From Emcibacter sp. (GTDB lineage: Bacteria > Pseudomonadota > Alphaproteobacteria > Sphingomonadales > Emcibacteraceae): 36,430 nucleotides of DNA. The notes beneath the pieces are model-generated. The model ran no database searches and was not told the DNA's origin. It saw only the letters and a list, made by a program, of their open reading frames with translations. Position 1 is the first letter of the stretch; every line of letters starts with the position of its first letter. Positions 20,011-30,764 of the stretch are shown one piece after another. Position numbers and translations under genes: made by a program. Where the stretch lies: assembly GCA_016764855.1 (NCBI GenBank), contig JAESRB010000194.1, forward strand, positions 1 through 36,430, in the 5' to 3' direction.

Positions 20011-22377
20011 ATGATAGAAGCGCTGAATAAAAAACTGATGCGCGACCTGTGGCGTATAAAGGGCCAGATGCTGGCGATTATTCTGGTTATGGCCTGCGGG
20101 ATTTCCACTTTTATTATGTCATTCGGGGTGATTGATTCCCTGAAGCTCAGTCAGGACGTTTATTATGACCGCTATCAGTTTGCCGATGTCTTTGCCCAAT
20201 TACAACGCGCTCCCCAAGGCATCAAACAACAGGTGATGGATATTCCGGGGGTTTCAGCGGTGGAAATGCGGGTGGTTTTCGGCGTGACCATACAGGTGGA
20301 CGGTATGGATGAGCCAGCCACGGGTAAGCTGATTTCTCTGCCCGATGGTCGGACACCGTTGTTGAATAACCTGTATTTGCGTCGGGGCCGCATGTTGTAC
20401 CCGGATGAGGATGGGGCCATTCTAAGTAGTGAGGCCTTTGCCGATGCCCATGGGTTTGCCTTGGGTGATCGGATCAGTATGGTGATCAATGGTCATCGTC
20501 AGGCGCTAAAAATTGTCGGCATTGTTCTGTCGCCGGAATATGTTTATTCCTTGGGTCCGGGGGCGTTATTCCCGGATGATAAACGCTTTGGCACATTTTG
20601 GATGAGCCAGCGGTCGCTGGAGGCGGCGGTGGATATGGATGGAGCCTTTAACGATATTTCGATCCGCATGGACCGGGGCGGCAATCAGGAGAATATCAAA
20701 CAAGAGCTGGATATTATTTTAAAACCATACGGCGGTCTGATTTCTTATGGACGGGACGAACAGATGTCCAACTGGTTTGTGCAGAATGAGATGGATCAGC
20801 TGCGGGTGATGGGATATTTCGCGCCGGTGATTTTCTTGTGTGTGGCGGCTTTTCTGGTCAACGTGGTGATGACCCGTCAGGTGGCGACTCAACGGGAACA
20901 GATCGGCATGTTAAAGGCCGTGGGCTATACCAATGGGGAAATTTCCCTGCATTATCTGAAAATGGTTTTGATGGTGGTGGTGGTCGGCAGTATTCTGGGG
21001 GTGGGGACAGGTGTATGGTTGGGCGCAGGCATGACCAATATGTATACCCAGTTTTTCCATTTTCCGATTTTACAATTTTCTTTTTCCGCAGAGGTGATGA
21101 TTTTTTCCGTACTTTTTTGTACGGTTTCAGCGGTTATCGGGACGTTGACAGCCATTCGGGCGGCGGCGAAACTGCCCCCGGCGGAAGCCATGCGGCCCGA
21201 AAGCCCAACCCATTTCCGCCGTACTTTTCTGGAACGTATGGGGTTGGAGAAATATTTCTCTCACCTGTTTCGCATTGTCATTCGTCACGTTGAACGGCGT
21301 CCCGTGCGCACCTTGTTTTCCACGGTGGGGATTGGTCTGTCCATGTCGATCCTGATATTTGCTTTTTTCATGGAGGATTCCATAAATTACATGTTGGAGG
21401 TCCAGTTCGATATGGCCCAGCGGGAGGATATCAGTCTGGGCTTTGTGGAACCCCGCTCCATCAATGCGTTGGAGGAAATACGGCTGCTGCCGGGCGTACT
21501 TAAGGTGGAGCCGGTGCGGTCCGTAGCGGTCTTTCTGAAATTTGGGCATTACGCCAAGCGCTCTTCTATTATGGGACTGGCACCTGAGCCGGATTTGCAC
21601 CGTATTCTGGACCGTGATCTGAGGGCAGCACGGATTCCTGAGCAGGGATTGGCCCTGTCGTCCAAATTGGCAGAGGTGCTGCATGTGAAGAAAGGCGATA
21701 TCCTGACGGTAGAAGTTCTGGAGGATCGTCGCCCGACCTTGAAAATCCGGGTGGCAGAAATTGTTGAGGAATTTATCGGGCTCAGCGCCTTCATGAATAT
21801 TGACCAGTTGAATCAGCATCTGAACGAAGGAGCTGTGATTACCGGAGCTTTTGTTATGGTTGATCCGCTGTGGAATGGGCCTTTGTTTCAGAAGATCAAA
21901 GATATTCCGGCGATCGCCAGTATGAATATCCTTAAAAAAGCGCGGGAGATATTTCGAGATATCATAGGGGAGAATATCCTGAAGATGGTAGCGATGAATA
22001 TTATCTTTGCCAGCCTGATTTCCTTTGGTGTGATTTATAATACGGCCCGGATCGCCTTGTCCGAGAGGGGCCGCGAACTGGCCTCGCTCCGGGTGCTGGG
22101 CCTGACGAGGGGGGAGGTGGCCTATATCCTGTTCGGGGAAATGACCATCATTATCCTGATGGCGATCCCGGTGGGGCTGGGTATTGGCTATTTGATGGTT
22201 CTTGGTATGGCGCAATCCATGGATACGGAATTGTTTCGCATTCCGGTGATCGTTGACAAGGATACGTATGGCCTGTCGGTGATTATTGTGATTGTCAGTT
22301 CGGTCCTGTCCTTTTATCTTGTGTGGCGACAGGTGGAAAATATTGATTTGGTAAGTGCCCAAAAGGGGGTTGAATAA
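20011..22377 (+). CDS. ABC transporter permease, FtsX-like
   Basis: 788 aa with two FtsX-type segments (VMTRQVATQREQIGMLKAVGYTNGEI and IALSERGRELASLRVLGLTRGEVAYIL), adjacent to the ATPase. Confidence 0.92.
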   Translation: MIEALNKKLMRDLWRIKGQMLAIILVMACGISTFIMSFGVIDSLKLSQDVYYDRYQFADVFAQLQRAPQGIKQQVMDIPGVSAVEMRVVFGVTIQVDGMDEPATGKLISLPDGRTPLLNNLYLRRGRMLYPDEDGAILSSEAFADAHGFALGDRISMVINGHRQALKIVGIVLSPEYVYSLGPGALFPDDKRFGTFWMSQRSLEAAVDMDGAFNDISIRMDRGGNQENIKQELDIILKPYGGLISYGRDEQMSNWFVQNEMDQLRVMGYFAPVIFLCVAAFLVNVVMTRQVATQREQIGMLKAVGYTNGEISLHYLKMVLMVVVVGSILGVGTGVWLGAGMTNMYTQFFHFPILQFSFSAEVMIFSVLFCTVSAVIGTLTAIRAAAKLPPAEAMRPESPTHFRRTFLERMGLEKYFSHLFRIVIRHVERRPVRTLFSTVGIGLSMSILIFAFFMEDSINYMLEVQFDMAQREDISLGFVEPRSINALEEIRLLPGVLKVEPVRSVAVFLKFGHYAKRSSIMGLAPEPDLHRILDRDLRAARIPEQGLALSSKLAEVLHVKKGDILTVEVLEDRRPTLKIRVAEIVEEFIGLSAFMNIDQLNQHLNEGAVITGAFVMVDPLWNGPLFQKIKDIPAIASMNILKKAREIFRDIIGENILKMVAMNIIFASLISFGVIYNTARIALSERGRELASLRVLGLTRGEVAYILFGEMTIIILMAIPVGLGIGYLMVLGMAQSMDTELFRIPVIVDKDTYGLSVIIVIVSSVLSFYLVWRQVENIDLVSAQKGVE

Positions 22378-23583
22378 TGTCATTGAAAAAAATTAAAACA
22401 CTGGTGAAATATGGCATCGGTCTGTTGCTCGTTGGCTTGCTTGTTTATGCCTTCATTCCGGAGGCGGAACAAGTTGATCTGGCCGAGGTTCGTCGGGGGG
22501 ATATTCTAATTACCCTTGATGGGGAAGGCAAGACCCGAATTCGGGATATTTACGTGGTTTCGGCCCCCATAGAAGGTCGGGTGATGCGCATTGAAAGTGA
22601 ACCGGGGGACACGGTTAAAGCCGGGATTACGATCATCGCCAATATGACCCCTGCGGATCCGAGATTTCTGGACAGACGATCCGAGACACAGGCTCGTGCG
22701 GACGTGCAGGGGGCCAAGGCGGCCTCAGGGCTTGCGGCCTCAAAAGTAGACCGAGCGCGGGCCGAGCTGGAATTTGCGTTGGCGGAATATGGCCGTTCAG
22801 AAGAATTGTTTAAAAAGGGCAATGTATCCATTGCCCGATTGGAACAGAATGATCTTCAGGTTAAAATGCGTAAAGCCGAGGTTAAAACCGCCCTTGCCGA
22901 CCTTGAAGTGATGGCCAGCCGACTGGTGGCCGCAGAGGCTCAATTGGTTCAGCCCGGTGCGGAAACGGATAGCGGCGATGGTCTGTCAGGTTTGTGTGCA
23001 TGCGCCGGTGGATGGCAAGGTATTGCGTATCCTCCATGAAAGTGAGGGCGTGATTCCCATGGGGACTGCTTTGGTGGAAGTGGGGGACCCGGAAGATCTG
23101 GAAATTGTTATTGAGATGCTGTCTCGAAATGCGGTTAAGATTCAGGCCGGGGATTTGGCGCTAGTCAAACGCTGGGGCGGCGAACAGGATATCCGGGCGC
23201 AGGTGCGGTTGGTGGAACCCAGTGGCTATACCAAGATTTCTGCGTTGGGTGTTGAGGAACAGCGGGTGAATATCATTCTGGACTTCATTGACCCCTTGGA
23301 GAAATGGGAAAGCTTGGGCGATGCATTTCGGGTAGAGGCGAGTATCATAGTGGACAAGGCTGAAAATGTGTTGAATGTACCTGTCAGTGCGCTATTCCGT
23401 CAAAAAGAACAATGGTCAGCTTTTGTTGTGCAGGACGGTCGGGCCATATTGCAGTCGGTGACCGTGGGGCGCAAGAATGACCGGGAGGCGGAGATTCTTG
23501 ACGGTCTTCGTGAATTTGACCGGGTGATTGTCCATCCGGGAAATAATGTTATGGACGGCACGAGGGTGGCTGAGAGGCGCTGA
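22377..23583 (+). pseudogene. HlyD/MacA-like periplasmic adaptor, frameshifted (ORFs 22377..23039 and 22957..23583)
   Basis: N-terminal half has LAEVRRGDILITLDGEGKTRIRDIYVVSAPIEGRVMRI; after about 22957-23000 the conserved CVHAPVDGKVLRILHESEGVIPMGTALVEVGDPEDLEIVIEMLS continues in the +1 frame. Confidence 0.8.
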
Positions 23584-23765
23584 CTTCTATTGAGTTTGCG
23601 GATATGTCAAAGATGTTGGTAAATAAATATACATCTTGTTAATGGTTTTTATCTAAAATGTTCCGTTCCTGATGTTTTTAGTCATACGCTGGGTTTTGGC
23701 GAACTTGTTTGACGGCAGAGGGAGAGTAAAACAATAGATTTTTTTATGCGTAACAGGAACAAATC

Positions 23766-25010
23766 ATGGGACAGTCAAAAATAATATTCAGCGGTCTTCT
23801 TCTGGCCTCAACAGCTATTTTATTTAGCACATCAACATATGCTTTTTCCGCAGATAATGCAGCGGAAACATTGGCCGAGGCCGTGACCGGCGGGACGCCT
23901 TACTTAAAAGTGCGTGCCCGGTATGAGGATGTGGATCAGGCGGGTTTTGTCAATAATGCGAGCGCCTTCACCCTCAATACCAAGCTGGGTTATAAAAGCG
24001 GAAGTTATCAGGGCTTTTCCGGTGTGATCGAGTTTGAGGATTCCCGTAATCTTGCTGATGAGAATTATAATAATACGATCAATGGCAATGGGGCCTATCC
24101 GGTTGTGGCAGACCCAAGCCATACGGAGGTCAATCAGGCTTATATGTCCTATGCTTTTGAGGGCATGAAAATTAGCGCAGGCCGTCAATCCGTCAATCTT
24201 GGTAATTTGCGTTTTGTGGGAACTGTAGGCTGGCGTCAGAATGACCAGAATTTGGATTCTGTGACCGTGGTCAATACATCTGTCCCGGATATTAAATTAT
24301 TCTACGCCTATGTGTGGAATGTGAACCGTATTTTCGGCAATGATAGCCCTGCGGGAGATCATTCCTCCAATCATCATTTATTCAATGCGGAATATAGCGG
24401 ATTGAAATTCGGCAAGATCACAGCATATGCGTATCTTCTGGACAATAATGATGTGGCAGGCTTTTCCACCAATAGCTTTGGTATCCGTTTCGCGGGTAAA
24501 ACCAAGGTGGCGGATAAAACCAATCTTCTCTATGAACTTGAATATGCCAATCAGACAGATGCGTCAAATAATCCCGGTGATTATTCGGTGAATTACTTTC
24601 TGGCAACAGCGGGGATTAACTTTTCCGGGGCAACAGTGAAAGTATCCTATGAATCATTGGGCAGCAATGACACGGGAACCGCAAGTTTCAAAACACCTTT
24701 GGCCACATTGCATAAATTTAATGGCTGGGCCGATAAATTCCTGGGTACGCCAGCCGCGGGCCTGCAAGATTGTTATATCACCGGAGCCTATAAATTTGAC
24801 GGAGCGATGAAGGGCCTGAAGGCGGCCGTGATTTATCATAAATTTACCTCACAATTCGGCGATACGGACTATGGTGAGGAGCTTGATGCGGTGGTGTCAT
24901 ATAAAATTAACAAAAATTATAGTGTGGCTGTGAAATATGCCGATTATAATGCGGATACCCACTCGGTTGATACTAGGAAGTTATGGTTCACCGTGGCGGC
25001 TAAATTTTAG
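23766..25010 (+). CDS. Outer-membrane porin (alginate-export-like beta-barrel)
   Basis: Signal peptide MGQSKIIFSGLLLASTAILFSTSTYA; alternating beta-strand pattern; motifs KVRARYEDVDQ, AFTLNTKLGYKSG, ISAGRQSVNLGNLRFVG; C-terminal aromatic ...WFTVAAKF. Confidence 0.75.
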   Translation: MGQSKIIFSGLLLASTAILFSTSTYAFSADNAAETLAEAVTGGTPYLKVRARYEDVDQAGFVNNASAFTLNTKLGYKSGSYQGFSGVIEFEDSRNLADENYNNTINGNGAYPVVADPSHTEVNQAYMSYAFEGMKISAGRQSVNLGNLRFVGTVGWRQNDQNLDSVTVVNTSVPDIKLFYAYVWNVNRIFGNDSPAGDHSSNHHLFNAEYSGLKFGKITAYAYLLDNNDVAGFSTNSFGIRFAGKTKVADKTNLLYELEYANQTDASNNPGDYSVNYFLATAGINFSGATVKVSYESLGSNDTGTASFKTPLATLHKFNGWADKFLGTPAAGLQDCYITGAYKFDGAMKGLKAAVIYHKFTSQFGDTDYGEELDAVVSYKINKNYSVAVKYADYNADTHSVDTRKLWFTVAAKF

Positions 25011-25038
25011 AAAGCCCCTATTGCAGAAGATAATTTTG

Positions 25039-25074
25039 ATGGCCACCGGATTACCGTTCGGTGGCCATTTTATT
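25039..25074 (+). terminator. Rho-independent terminator of the porin gene
   Basis: ATGGCCACCG GATTACCGTT CGGTGGCCAT followed by TTTATTTT. Confidence 0.8.
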
Positions 25075-25141
25075 TTAGAGCTTTTAAATTTTGTTTTCAT
25101 CCGTCATATTTACAACGTCATAAAAAATAAAGGGGCGTATT

Positions 25142-26191
25142 ATGAGATATAACAAGCTTGGCCGGACGGATTTAAAGGTTTCCAATATCTGTCTTGGAAC
25201 GATGACTTGGGGGGAGCAGAATACGGAGCAGGATGCAGGGGCACAGATGGATTATGCTGTGGATCAAGGCATTAACTTTTTTGATACGGCCGAATTATAT
25301 CCGGTGCCACGGCGCAAGGAAACATTTGGTTTTACCGAGCAATATATTGGCAATTGGATGGCGGCGCGGGGCGGCCGGGATAAAATCATTCTGGGAACTA
25401 AGATTGTCGGGCGCAGCGGCATGGATTGGTTTCGCAGCTCTGCCAATATCACGCGTCTTAACCGGGAACAGATCACAGAAGCTCTTGAGCAAAGTCTACG
25501 TCGTCTGAAAACCGACTATGTGGATCTTTATCAATTGCATTGGCCAGACCGGCCTTTGAATCTTTTTTCTGACTCACGGGGATATGTTCATGATGATCAG
25601 ACAGAGGTCATTCCTCTGGCCGAGACCTTGGGTGTTTTGGATGATTTAGTACGGCAGGGAAAAATTCGCCATGTGGGGCTGTCCAATGAAACCGCGTGGG
25701 GCGTTATGAAATGTCTGAACCACGGCGAACAGGATGGCGTGCCAAAGATACAGTCCATACAGAATGCCTATAATTTGCTGAACCGTTTGTTTGAACAGGG
25801 CCTGTCGGAGGTTTCCTTGCGAGAGGATGTGTCTCTTTTGGCCTATTCCCCCATTGCCGGGGGCGCGTTAAGCGGTAAATATCTGGACGGGAAGTTACCG
25901 ATGGGTAGTCGTCAGCAATTATATCCTGATTTCGCGGACAGATACAGAAAGCCGGGGGTAGAGGCCGCCATCGAAAAATACCGGACCTTAGCTCAAAATA
26001 ACGGCATCACGCTGTTGCAATTAGCGCAGAAATTTGTTGATAGCCGGCCGTTTGTTGGGTCCTCTATCATTGGGGCGACAACGATGGACCAGCTCAAGGA
26101 AAATATTGCGGCATTTGACGTGAATTGGAGCGAGGATTTGGAGCAGGGGGTGAATGAAATTCATCTGCAAAACCCGGACCCGGCACCGTAA
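25142..26191 (+). CDS. Tas-like NADP(H)-dependent aldo/keto reductase
   Basis: MRYNKLGRTDLKVSNICLGTMTWGEQNTEQDA, FFDTAELYPVP, DYVDLYQLHWPDRP, SSIIGATTMDQLKENI. Confidence 0.94.
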   Translation: MRYNKLGRTDLKVSNICLGTMTWGEQNTEQDAGAQMDYAVDQGINFFDTAELYPVPRRKETFGFTEQYIGNWMAARGGRDKIILGTKIVGRSGMDWFRSSANITRLNREQITEALEQSLRRLKTDYVDLYQLHWPDRPLNLFSDSRGYVHDDQTEVIPLAETLGVLDDLVRQGKIRHVGLSNETAWGVMKCLNHGEQDGVPKIQSIQNAYNLLNRLFEQGLSEVSLREDVSLLAYSPIAGGALSGKYLDGKLPMGSRQQLYPDFADRYRKPGVEAAIEKYRTLAQNNGITLLQLAQKFVDSRPFVGSSIIGATTMDQLKENIAAFDVNWSEDLEQGVNEIHLQNPDPAP

Positions 26192-26264
26192 AAAAATTGC
26201 TCAGCGGAATGAATTGCTCTTTTTAAGGGAATAGGATATCTATAGTCCAAACGGAGTAAGGATT

Positions 26265-26735
26265 ATGGAAAAGGCAACGTTTGCAGCGGGTTGTTTTTGG
26301 GGTGTTCAACTGGGCTTTGACAAGTTGGACGGCGTTATATCATCGGTTGTCGGCTATATGGGGGGGCATATTGATAACCCGTCCTATGAGGCTGTATGTA
26401 CCGGACGGACCAACCATGCGGAAGTTGTCGAGGTAACATTTGATCCTGACCGCATCAGCTTTGATCAATTGCTGAATTTTTTCTGGCAAAGTCATGATCC
26501 GACAACTTTGAATCGACAGGGGCCGGATTGCGGTAGCCAATATCGGTCAGCGGTTTATTATTATTCCGACCAACAGAAAAATACAGCGAAGAAATCCCGA
26601 ACAGAATGGAATGCCTCCGGCTCGTGGTCTGATCCGATTGTAACGGAAATTACCGATGCGGCCCAATTTTGGCCAGCGGAAGATTATCACCAGAAATATC
26701 TGGAAAAACGCAATATCACTATTTCCTGCCATTAA
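26265..26735 (+). CDS. msrA: Peptide-methionine (S)-S-oxide reductase
   Basis: ATFAAGCFWGVQ catalytic motif, VGYMGGHIDNPSYEAVCTGRTNHAEVVEV, QGPDCGSQYRSAVYYY, AEDYHQKYLEK. Confidence 0.96.
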   Translation: MEKATFAAGCFWGVQLGFDKLDGVISSVVGYMGGHIDNPSYEAVCTGRTNHAEVVEVTFDPDRISFDQLLNFFWQSHDPTTLNRQGPDCGSQYRSAVYYYSDQQKNTAKKSRTEWNASGSWSDPIVTEITDAAQFWPAEDYHQKYLEKRNITISCH

Positions 26736-26754
26736 GTTTATTGAGTATTTCGCC

Positions 26755-28407
26755 ATGTTCATGAAGAAGTTCATCGTATCCATTCAATATTTTGTTAAAC
26801 ATCATATTCAAAACGCTGGGCTATTTATAGGGTTGAGCTTTGCGACGTTTGTGGCGATCGCCAGTATTGGCTTTCTTGCGGGACATATAGAACGGGACAG
26901 CTTACATCGGCATGCGAAACTGGATTCGCTGCAATCCCTGTCTGTGGTCAGGTCAAATCTGGAACGGGAGCTGAATAAATCCCTTTTTCAACTCAGTGCC
27001 TTGGCGGCGTATATCTCAGTTAATCCAGATATTGCAGAAGAAGGGTTTAATATTTTTACCCGTAATCTCTTGCGTCAGAAGTCTCATATTATCAGTATCG
27101 GCGCCGCCCCGGATATGGTGGTGAAATATGTTTATCCCTATGAGGAAAACAAGGCGGCGCTGGGACTTGATTATCGTCAAACCGGAGACTATCGGGATTT
27201 GGCCTTTCTCGCGAAAGCCAGAGGAGAGCAAGTAACGGCGGGTCCTCTTATGTCGGTACAGGGGAAAGAGGTGTTGATCGCCCGGACACCGGTGTATCTG
27301 GCAGAAGATAATGGCACTAAATCCGCGGGCAGCTTTTGGGGAATCATATCGGGCCTGATTGATGTGAATGAATTATTTGAGGGGACCGGTATTGATCATC
27401 AGGATTATAATATTTCCATACGGGGCCGGGATGGTATGGGCGCGGACGGGGATGTTTTCCACGGAGACAAGATCTCCTTCATAGATGATAATGTCAGGTT
27501 ATCGGTTTCTGTTCCCGGTGGCTCGTGGCAAATTGTTGCCTCCCCCAAGGTCAGATTAAATAAAGAACCAAGCGAAATTGTTTTGATTCGCCTGATCAGC
27601 CTGTTTCTGTGCCTTTCGGTACTTACTTTCGCGGTATTCCGTTTGCGATATTTGCAGGAACGGGACGCAGAGAAGAAAAAACTGGAAGTGGCCCTTCTTG
27701 ATGCGGAAAAGGCCAATCGGGCCAAATCGGAATTTCTGGCCAATATGTCCCACGAACTTCGCACGCCGTTGAATGCGATTATCGGCTTCTCCGACCTGAT
27801 CTCTAGCGTGACAGAAAATACCGACCGTAAAGATAAAGTCAGTGAATATGCCGTGGATATCAACCAAAGCGGGCATCATCTGCTGCAAATCATCAATGAA
27901 ATCCTTGATTTGTCCAAGGTGGAATCCGGCAATTTTACCACTACAATTGAAACGGTTTATATTCAGGATATTGCGGAGCAAACCCTGCGTATGGTGCGCA
28001 ATTCCATTGCCAAGGGGGAACTGGAGACTCACAATAGTATCTCCGATGATTTGCCTGCGATCCAATCCGATGAACGCATGGTCAAACAAATCTTCCTGAA
28101 CCTGCTGAGTAATGCCATTAAATTCACCCCCGAAGGTGGTGAGATAATGCTGTCTGCGGATGTGGAAAAAGACGGGCGGGTAAAAATCGTTCTGAAGGAC
28201 ACGGGCGTAGGGATGTCAGAAGCTGAACTGGTGATCGCGCTGGAGGCTTTTGGCCAGACAGATTCTTATCTGGTGCGGCGTCAACAGGGAACCGGACTGG
28301 GGCTGCCCTTGGTGAAGGCTTTTGTGGAATTGCTTGACGGCGACTTCCATATTCAAAGTCAGGTCGGGGTCGGGACCGAAATTGCCATGATCTTCCCTGT
28401 GGAGTGA
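26755..28407 (+). CDS. CHASE-domain hybrid-less sensor histidine kinase
   Basis: N-terminal TM + CHASE-like (IGAAPDMVVKYVYPYEENKAALGLDY), second TM, HisKA H-box EFLANMSHELRTPLNAIIGFSDL, HATPase NLLSNAIKFTPEGG. Start chosen at 26755; the upstream part of the ORF overlaps msrA. Confidence 0.9.
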   Translation: MFMKKFIVSIQYFVKHHIQNAGLFIGLSFATFVAIASIGFLAGHIERDSLHRHAKLDSLQSLSVVRSNLERELNKSLFQLSALAAYISVNPDIAEEGFNIFTRNLLRQKSHIISIGAAPDMVVKYVYPYEENKAALGLDYRQTGDYRDLAFLAKARGEQVTAGPLMSVQGKEVLIARTPVYLAEDNGTKSAGSFWGIISGLIDVNELFEGTGIDHQDYNISIRGRDGMGADGDVFHGDKISFIDDNVRLSVSVPGGSWQIVASPKVRLNKEPSEIVLIRLISLFLCLSVLTFAVFRLRYLQERDAEKKKLEVALLDAEKANRAKSEFLANMSHELRTPLNAIIGFSDLISSVTENTDRKDKVSEYAVDINQSGHHLLQIINEILDLSKVESGNFTTTIETVYIQDIAEQTLRMVRNSIAKGELETHNSISDDLPAIQSDERMVKQIFLNLLSNAIKFTPEGGEIMLSADVEKDGRVKIVLKDTGVGMSEAELVIALEAFGQTDSYLVRRQQGTGLGLPLVKAFVELLDGDFHIQSQVGVGTEIAMIFPVE

Positions 28408-28420
28408 GACATTCTGTGGG

Positions 28421-29464
28421 TTAGTCTTGCGTCCAGTCCAATATCACCTTGCCGGATTGGCCGGATCGCATAATGTCAAAACCTTCCTGAAAATCATCAA
28501 TGTGGAAAGAATGAGTCAGGACCGAGCTAATATCCAGTCCGCCTTCCAACAGAGCGATCATTTTGTACCATGTTTCAAACATTTTTCGGCCATAAATGCC
28601 GTGGATTTCCAACCCTTTGAAAATTACTTGCGTCCAGTCAATGCCTGTCGCGTCGGGTAGAATACCTAGCAAGGCCAGCTTTCCGCCATGATTGATGGCG
28701 TTGAGCATATCATTAAAGGCTGTGGGGATGCCGGACATTTCAAGGCCCACGTCGAATCCTTCGGTCATGTCAAGTTCGGCCATCACATCGGGCAAGGATT
28801 TGCGTGATATATTAACTGCGCGGGTGGCGCCCATTTGTTTGGCGATCCCTAAGCGGTAATCATTGACATCGGTGATGACAATATTCCGGGCGCCGACTTT
28901 GCGGGCAATGGCAACGGCCATGATACCAATGGGGCCAGCCCCGGTAATCAATACGTCTTCGCCCACCAAATCAAATTCGAGCGCTGTGTGGGATGCATTG
29001 CCCAGCGGGTCTAAAATGGCTCCTAAATCATCGCTAATACTATCGGACAGGGGGCAGATATTAACCGCTGGAATGGCGACATATTCTGCGAAACTACCGG
29101 ACCTGTTGATGCCTATGCCGACGGTGTTCCGGCACAGATGCCTTTTTCCTGCCCGACAATTTCGGCAATGGCCACAGGTTATATGACCTTCACCGGAAAC
29201 TCTCTGGTCGAGAGATAGTCCACGGACTTCTGATCCCATTTCAACGATCTTGCCGGAAAATTCATGCCCCACGGCCATGGGGATCGGATGGGTGATGGGA
29301 ATAGTGCTTTGAGCCCATTTATCCCAGTTGTAAATATGAATGTCTGTGCCGCAAATTGCGCTTTTTTTCACTTTGATCAGAACATCATTGGGTCCAATTT
29401 CCGGGATGGGAATATCTTGTAACCAGATGCCTTCTTCGGCTTTTGCTTTAACCAGTGCTTTCAT
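28421..29464 (-). CDS. tdh: L-threonine 3-dehydrogenase
   Basis: 347 aa; [77 protein letters not shown]; follows kbl. Confidence 0.97.
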   Translation of the reverse strand: MKALVKAKAEEGIWLQDIPIPEIGPNDVLIKVKKSAICGTDIHIYNWDKWAQSTIPITHPIPMAVGHEFSGKIVEMGSEVRGLSLDQRVSGEGHITCGHCRNCRAGKRHLCRNTVGIGINRSGSFAEYVAIPAVNICPLSDSISDDLGAILDPLGNASHTALEFDLVGEDVLITGAGPIGIMAVAIARKVGARNIVITDVNDYRLGIAKQMGATRAVNISRKSLPDVMAELDMTEGFDVGLEMSGIPTAFNDMLNAINHGGKLALLGILPDATGIDWTQVIFKGLEIHGIYGRKMFETWYKMIALLEGGLDISSVLTHSFHIDDFQEGFDIMRSGQSGKVILDWTQD

Positions 29465-29476
29465 CTGTCGGGTCCT

Positions 29477-30673
29477 TTAAGTAATAATTTTCAGCTCGCG
29501 GCCAATACGGATAAAGGCTGAAATGGCTGTATCTAGCTGTTGCCGGCTATGGGCGGCGGATATCTGGGTGCGGATACGGGCTTTACCTTGGGGCACGACC
29601 GGGAAGGAAAAGCCGACGACGAAAATTCCTTCTGTGAGCAGTCTTTCAGCCATATGGGCGGCCAGTTTTGCATCACCGAGCATGACCGGAATGATAGGAT
29701 GGTTCGAACCGGCCAGATGAAATCCCGCGAGGGTCATTTGTTGTCGGAAATAATCACTGTTTTCATGGAGACGGCGGCGTAGGTCGTCGCTTTCTTGTAA
29801 AATATCCAAAACTTTGCAAGTGGTGGCGGCAATCACAGGGGCGAGTGTGTTGGAGAAAAGATAAGGTCGGGAACGGTTGCGCAGCCAATCGACGATTTCT
29901 TTTGAGGCCGCAGTGTAGCCACCAGACGCGCCGCCTAATGCCTTACCCAGTGTTCCGGTAAGAATATCAATGCGGTCACTAACTCCCCAATGTTCCGGCG
30001 TTCCGGCTCCTGTCTCGCCCATGAAGCCCACCGCATGGCTGTCATCAACCATGACAAGGGCGTCATATTTATCGGCAAGATCACAGATAGCAGGTAAATT
30101 GGCAAGAATGCCGTCCATGGAAAAGACGCCATCTGTGGCAATCAAGCGAAAGCGGCAGTCCTGTGCCTGTATCAGGCAATCTTCCAGCGCGGCCATATCG
30201 TTATTGTCATAGCGGAACCTTTTGGGTTTGGAGAGGCGTATGCCATCGATGATACTGGCATGGTTCAACGCGTCGGAAATGATCGCATCTTCCGGTCCAA
30301 GCAGGGTTTCGAACAGGCCGGCATTGGCGTCAAAACAACTGGGGTATAGAATGACATCTTCCTGACGTAAAAAGCGCGCCAAGCGGTCTTCTAATTGTTT
30401 ATGGATATCCTGTGTTCCGCAAATAAAGCGAACTGATGACATGCCGTAGCCATAGTGATCAAGGGCCGCCTTTGCCGTGTCTATCAAGGTTTTATCATTG
30501 GACAGGCCGAGATAATTATTGGCGCAAAAATTGATAAAGGGCTGATCACCGCTTGTGGATACGGTAACTTCGGTTTTTTGCGGGCTGGTAATTATTCGTT
30601 CCGCTTTGTATAGGCCCTGATCTTTCAGGCTTTGTAATTGGGTTTTTAAATAGGCCGCATATGTTTGAGTCAT
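29477..30673 (-). CDS. kbl: Glycine C-acetyltransferase (2-amino-3-ketobutyrate CoA ligase)
   Basis: 398 aa; [72 protein letters not shown]. Confidence 0.97.
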   Translation of the reverse strand: MTQTYAAYLKTQLQSLKDQGLYKAERIITSPQKTEVTVSTSGDQPFINFCANNYLGLSNDKTLIDTAKAALDHYGYGMSSVRFICGTQDIHKQLEDRLARFLRQEDVILYPSCFDANAGLFETLLGPEDAIISDALNHASIIDGIRLSKPKRFRYDNNDMAALEDCLIQAQDCRFRLIATDGVFSMDGILANLPAICDLADKYDALVMVDDSHAVGFMGETGAGTPEHWGVSDRIDILTGTLGKALGGASGGYTAASKEIVDWLRNRSRPYLFSNTLAPVIAATTCKVLDILQESDDLRRRLHENSDYFRQQMTLAGFHLAGSNHPIIPVMLGDAKLAAHMAERLLTEGIFVVGFSFPVVPQGKARIRTQISAAHSRQQLDTAISAFIRIGRELKIIT

Positions 30674-30712
30674 TACACCATCCTCTATAAATTACACTAT
30701 AATGGAACATAG

Positions 30713-30725
30713 TTTAATATATTGG
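30713..30725. promoter_or_regulatory. Candidate XRE-cupin operator copy 1 (kbl upstream)
   Basis: TTTAATATATTGG; identical to copy 2, 30 bp away. Confidence 0.5.
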
Positions 30726-30742
30726 TCAATTAAAATAAATAT

Positions 30743-30755
30743 TTTAATATATTGG
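30743..30755. promoter_or_regulatory. Candidate XRE-cupin operator copy 2 (kbl upstream)
   Basis: TTTAATATATTGG, exactly 30 bp from copy 1. Confidence 0.5.
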
Positions 30756-30764
30756 ATTAAATAA

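Noticed and set aside
20590-20610. TGGCACATTTTGG resembling a sigma-54 -24 element
   Set aside because: Inside the ABC permease coding sequence and lacks the TTGC -12 element at the correct spacing.
21127-22383. 418-aa minus-strand ORF antisense to the ABC permease
   Set aside because: Low-complexity H/Q/R/N-rich translation with no recognisable motif; the plus-strand frame is a clear FtsX-type permease. Typical shadow ORF.
26656-26754. Extended N-terminus of the histidine kinase ORF (MRPNFGQRKIITRNIWKNAIS...)
   Set aside because: Overlaps the msrA 3' end out of frame; the membrane segment and natural start fit ATG 26755 or 26761 better.
29701-29710. GGTTCGAACC resembling a tRNA T-loop
   Set aside because: Lies inside the well-supported kbl coding frame; no acceptor stem, anticodon arm or CCA context around it.
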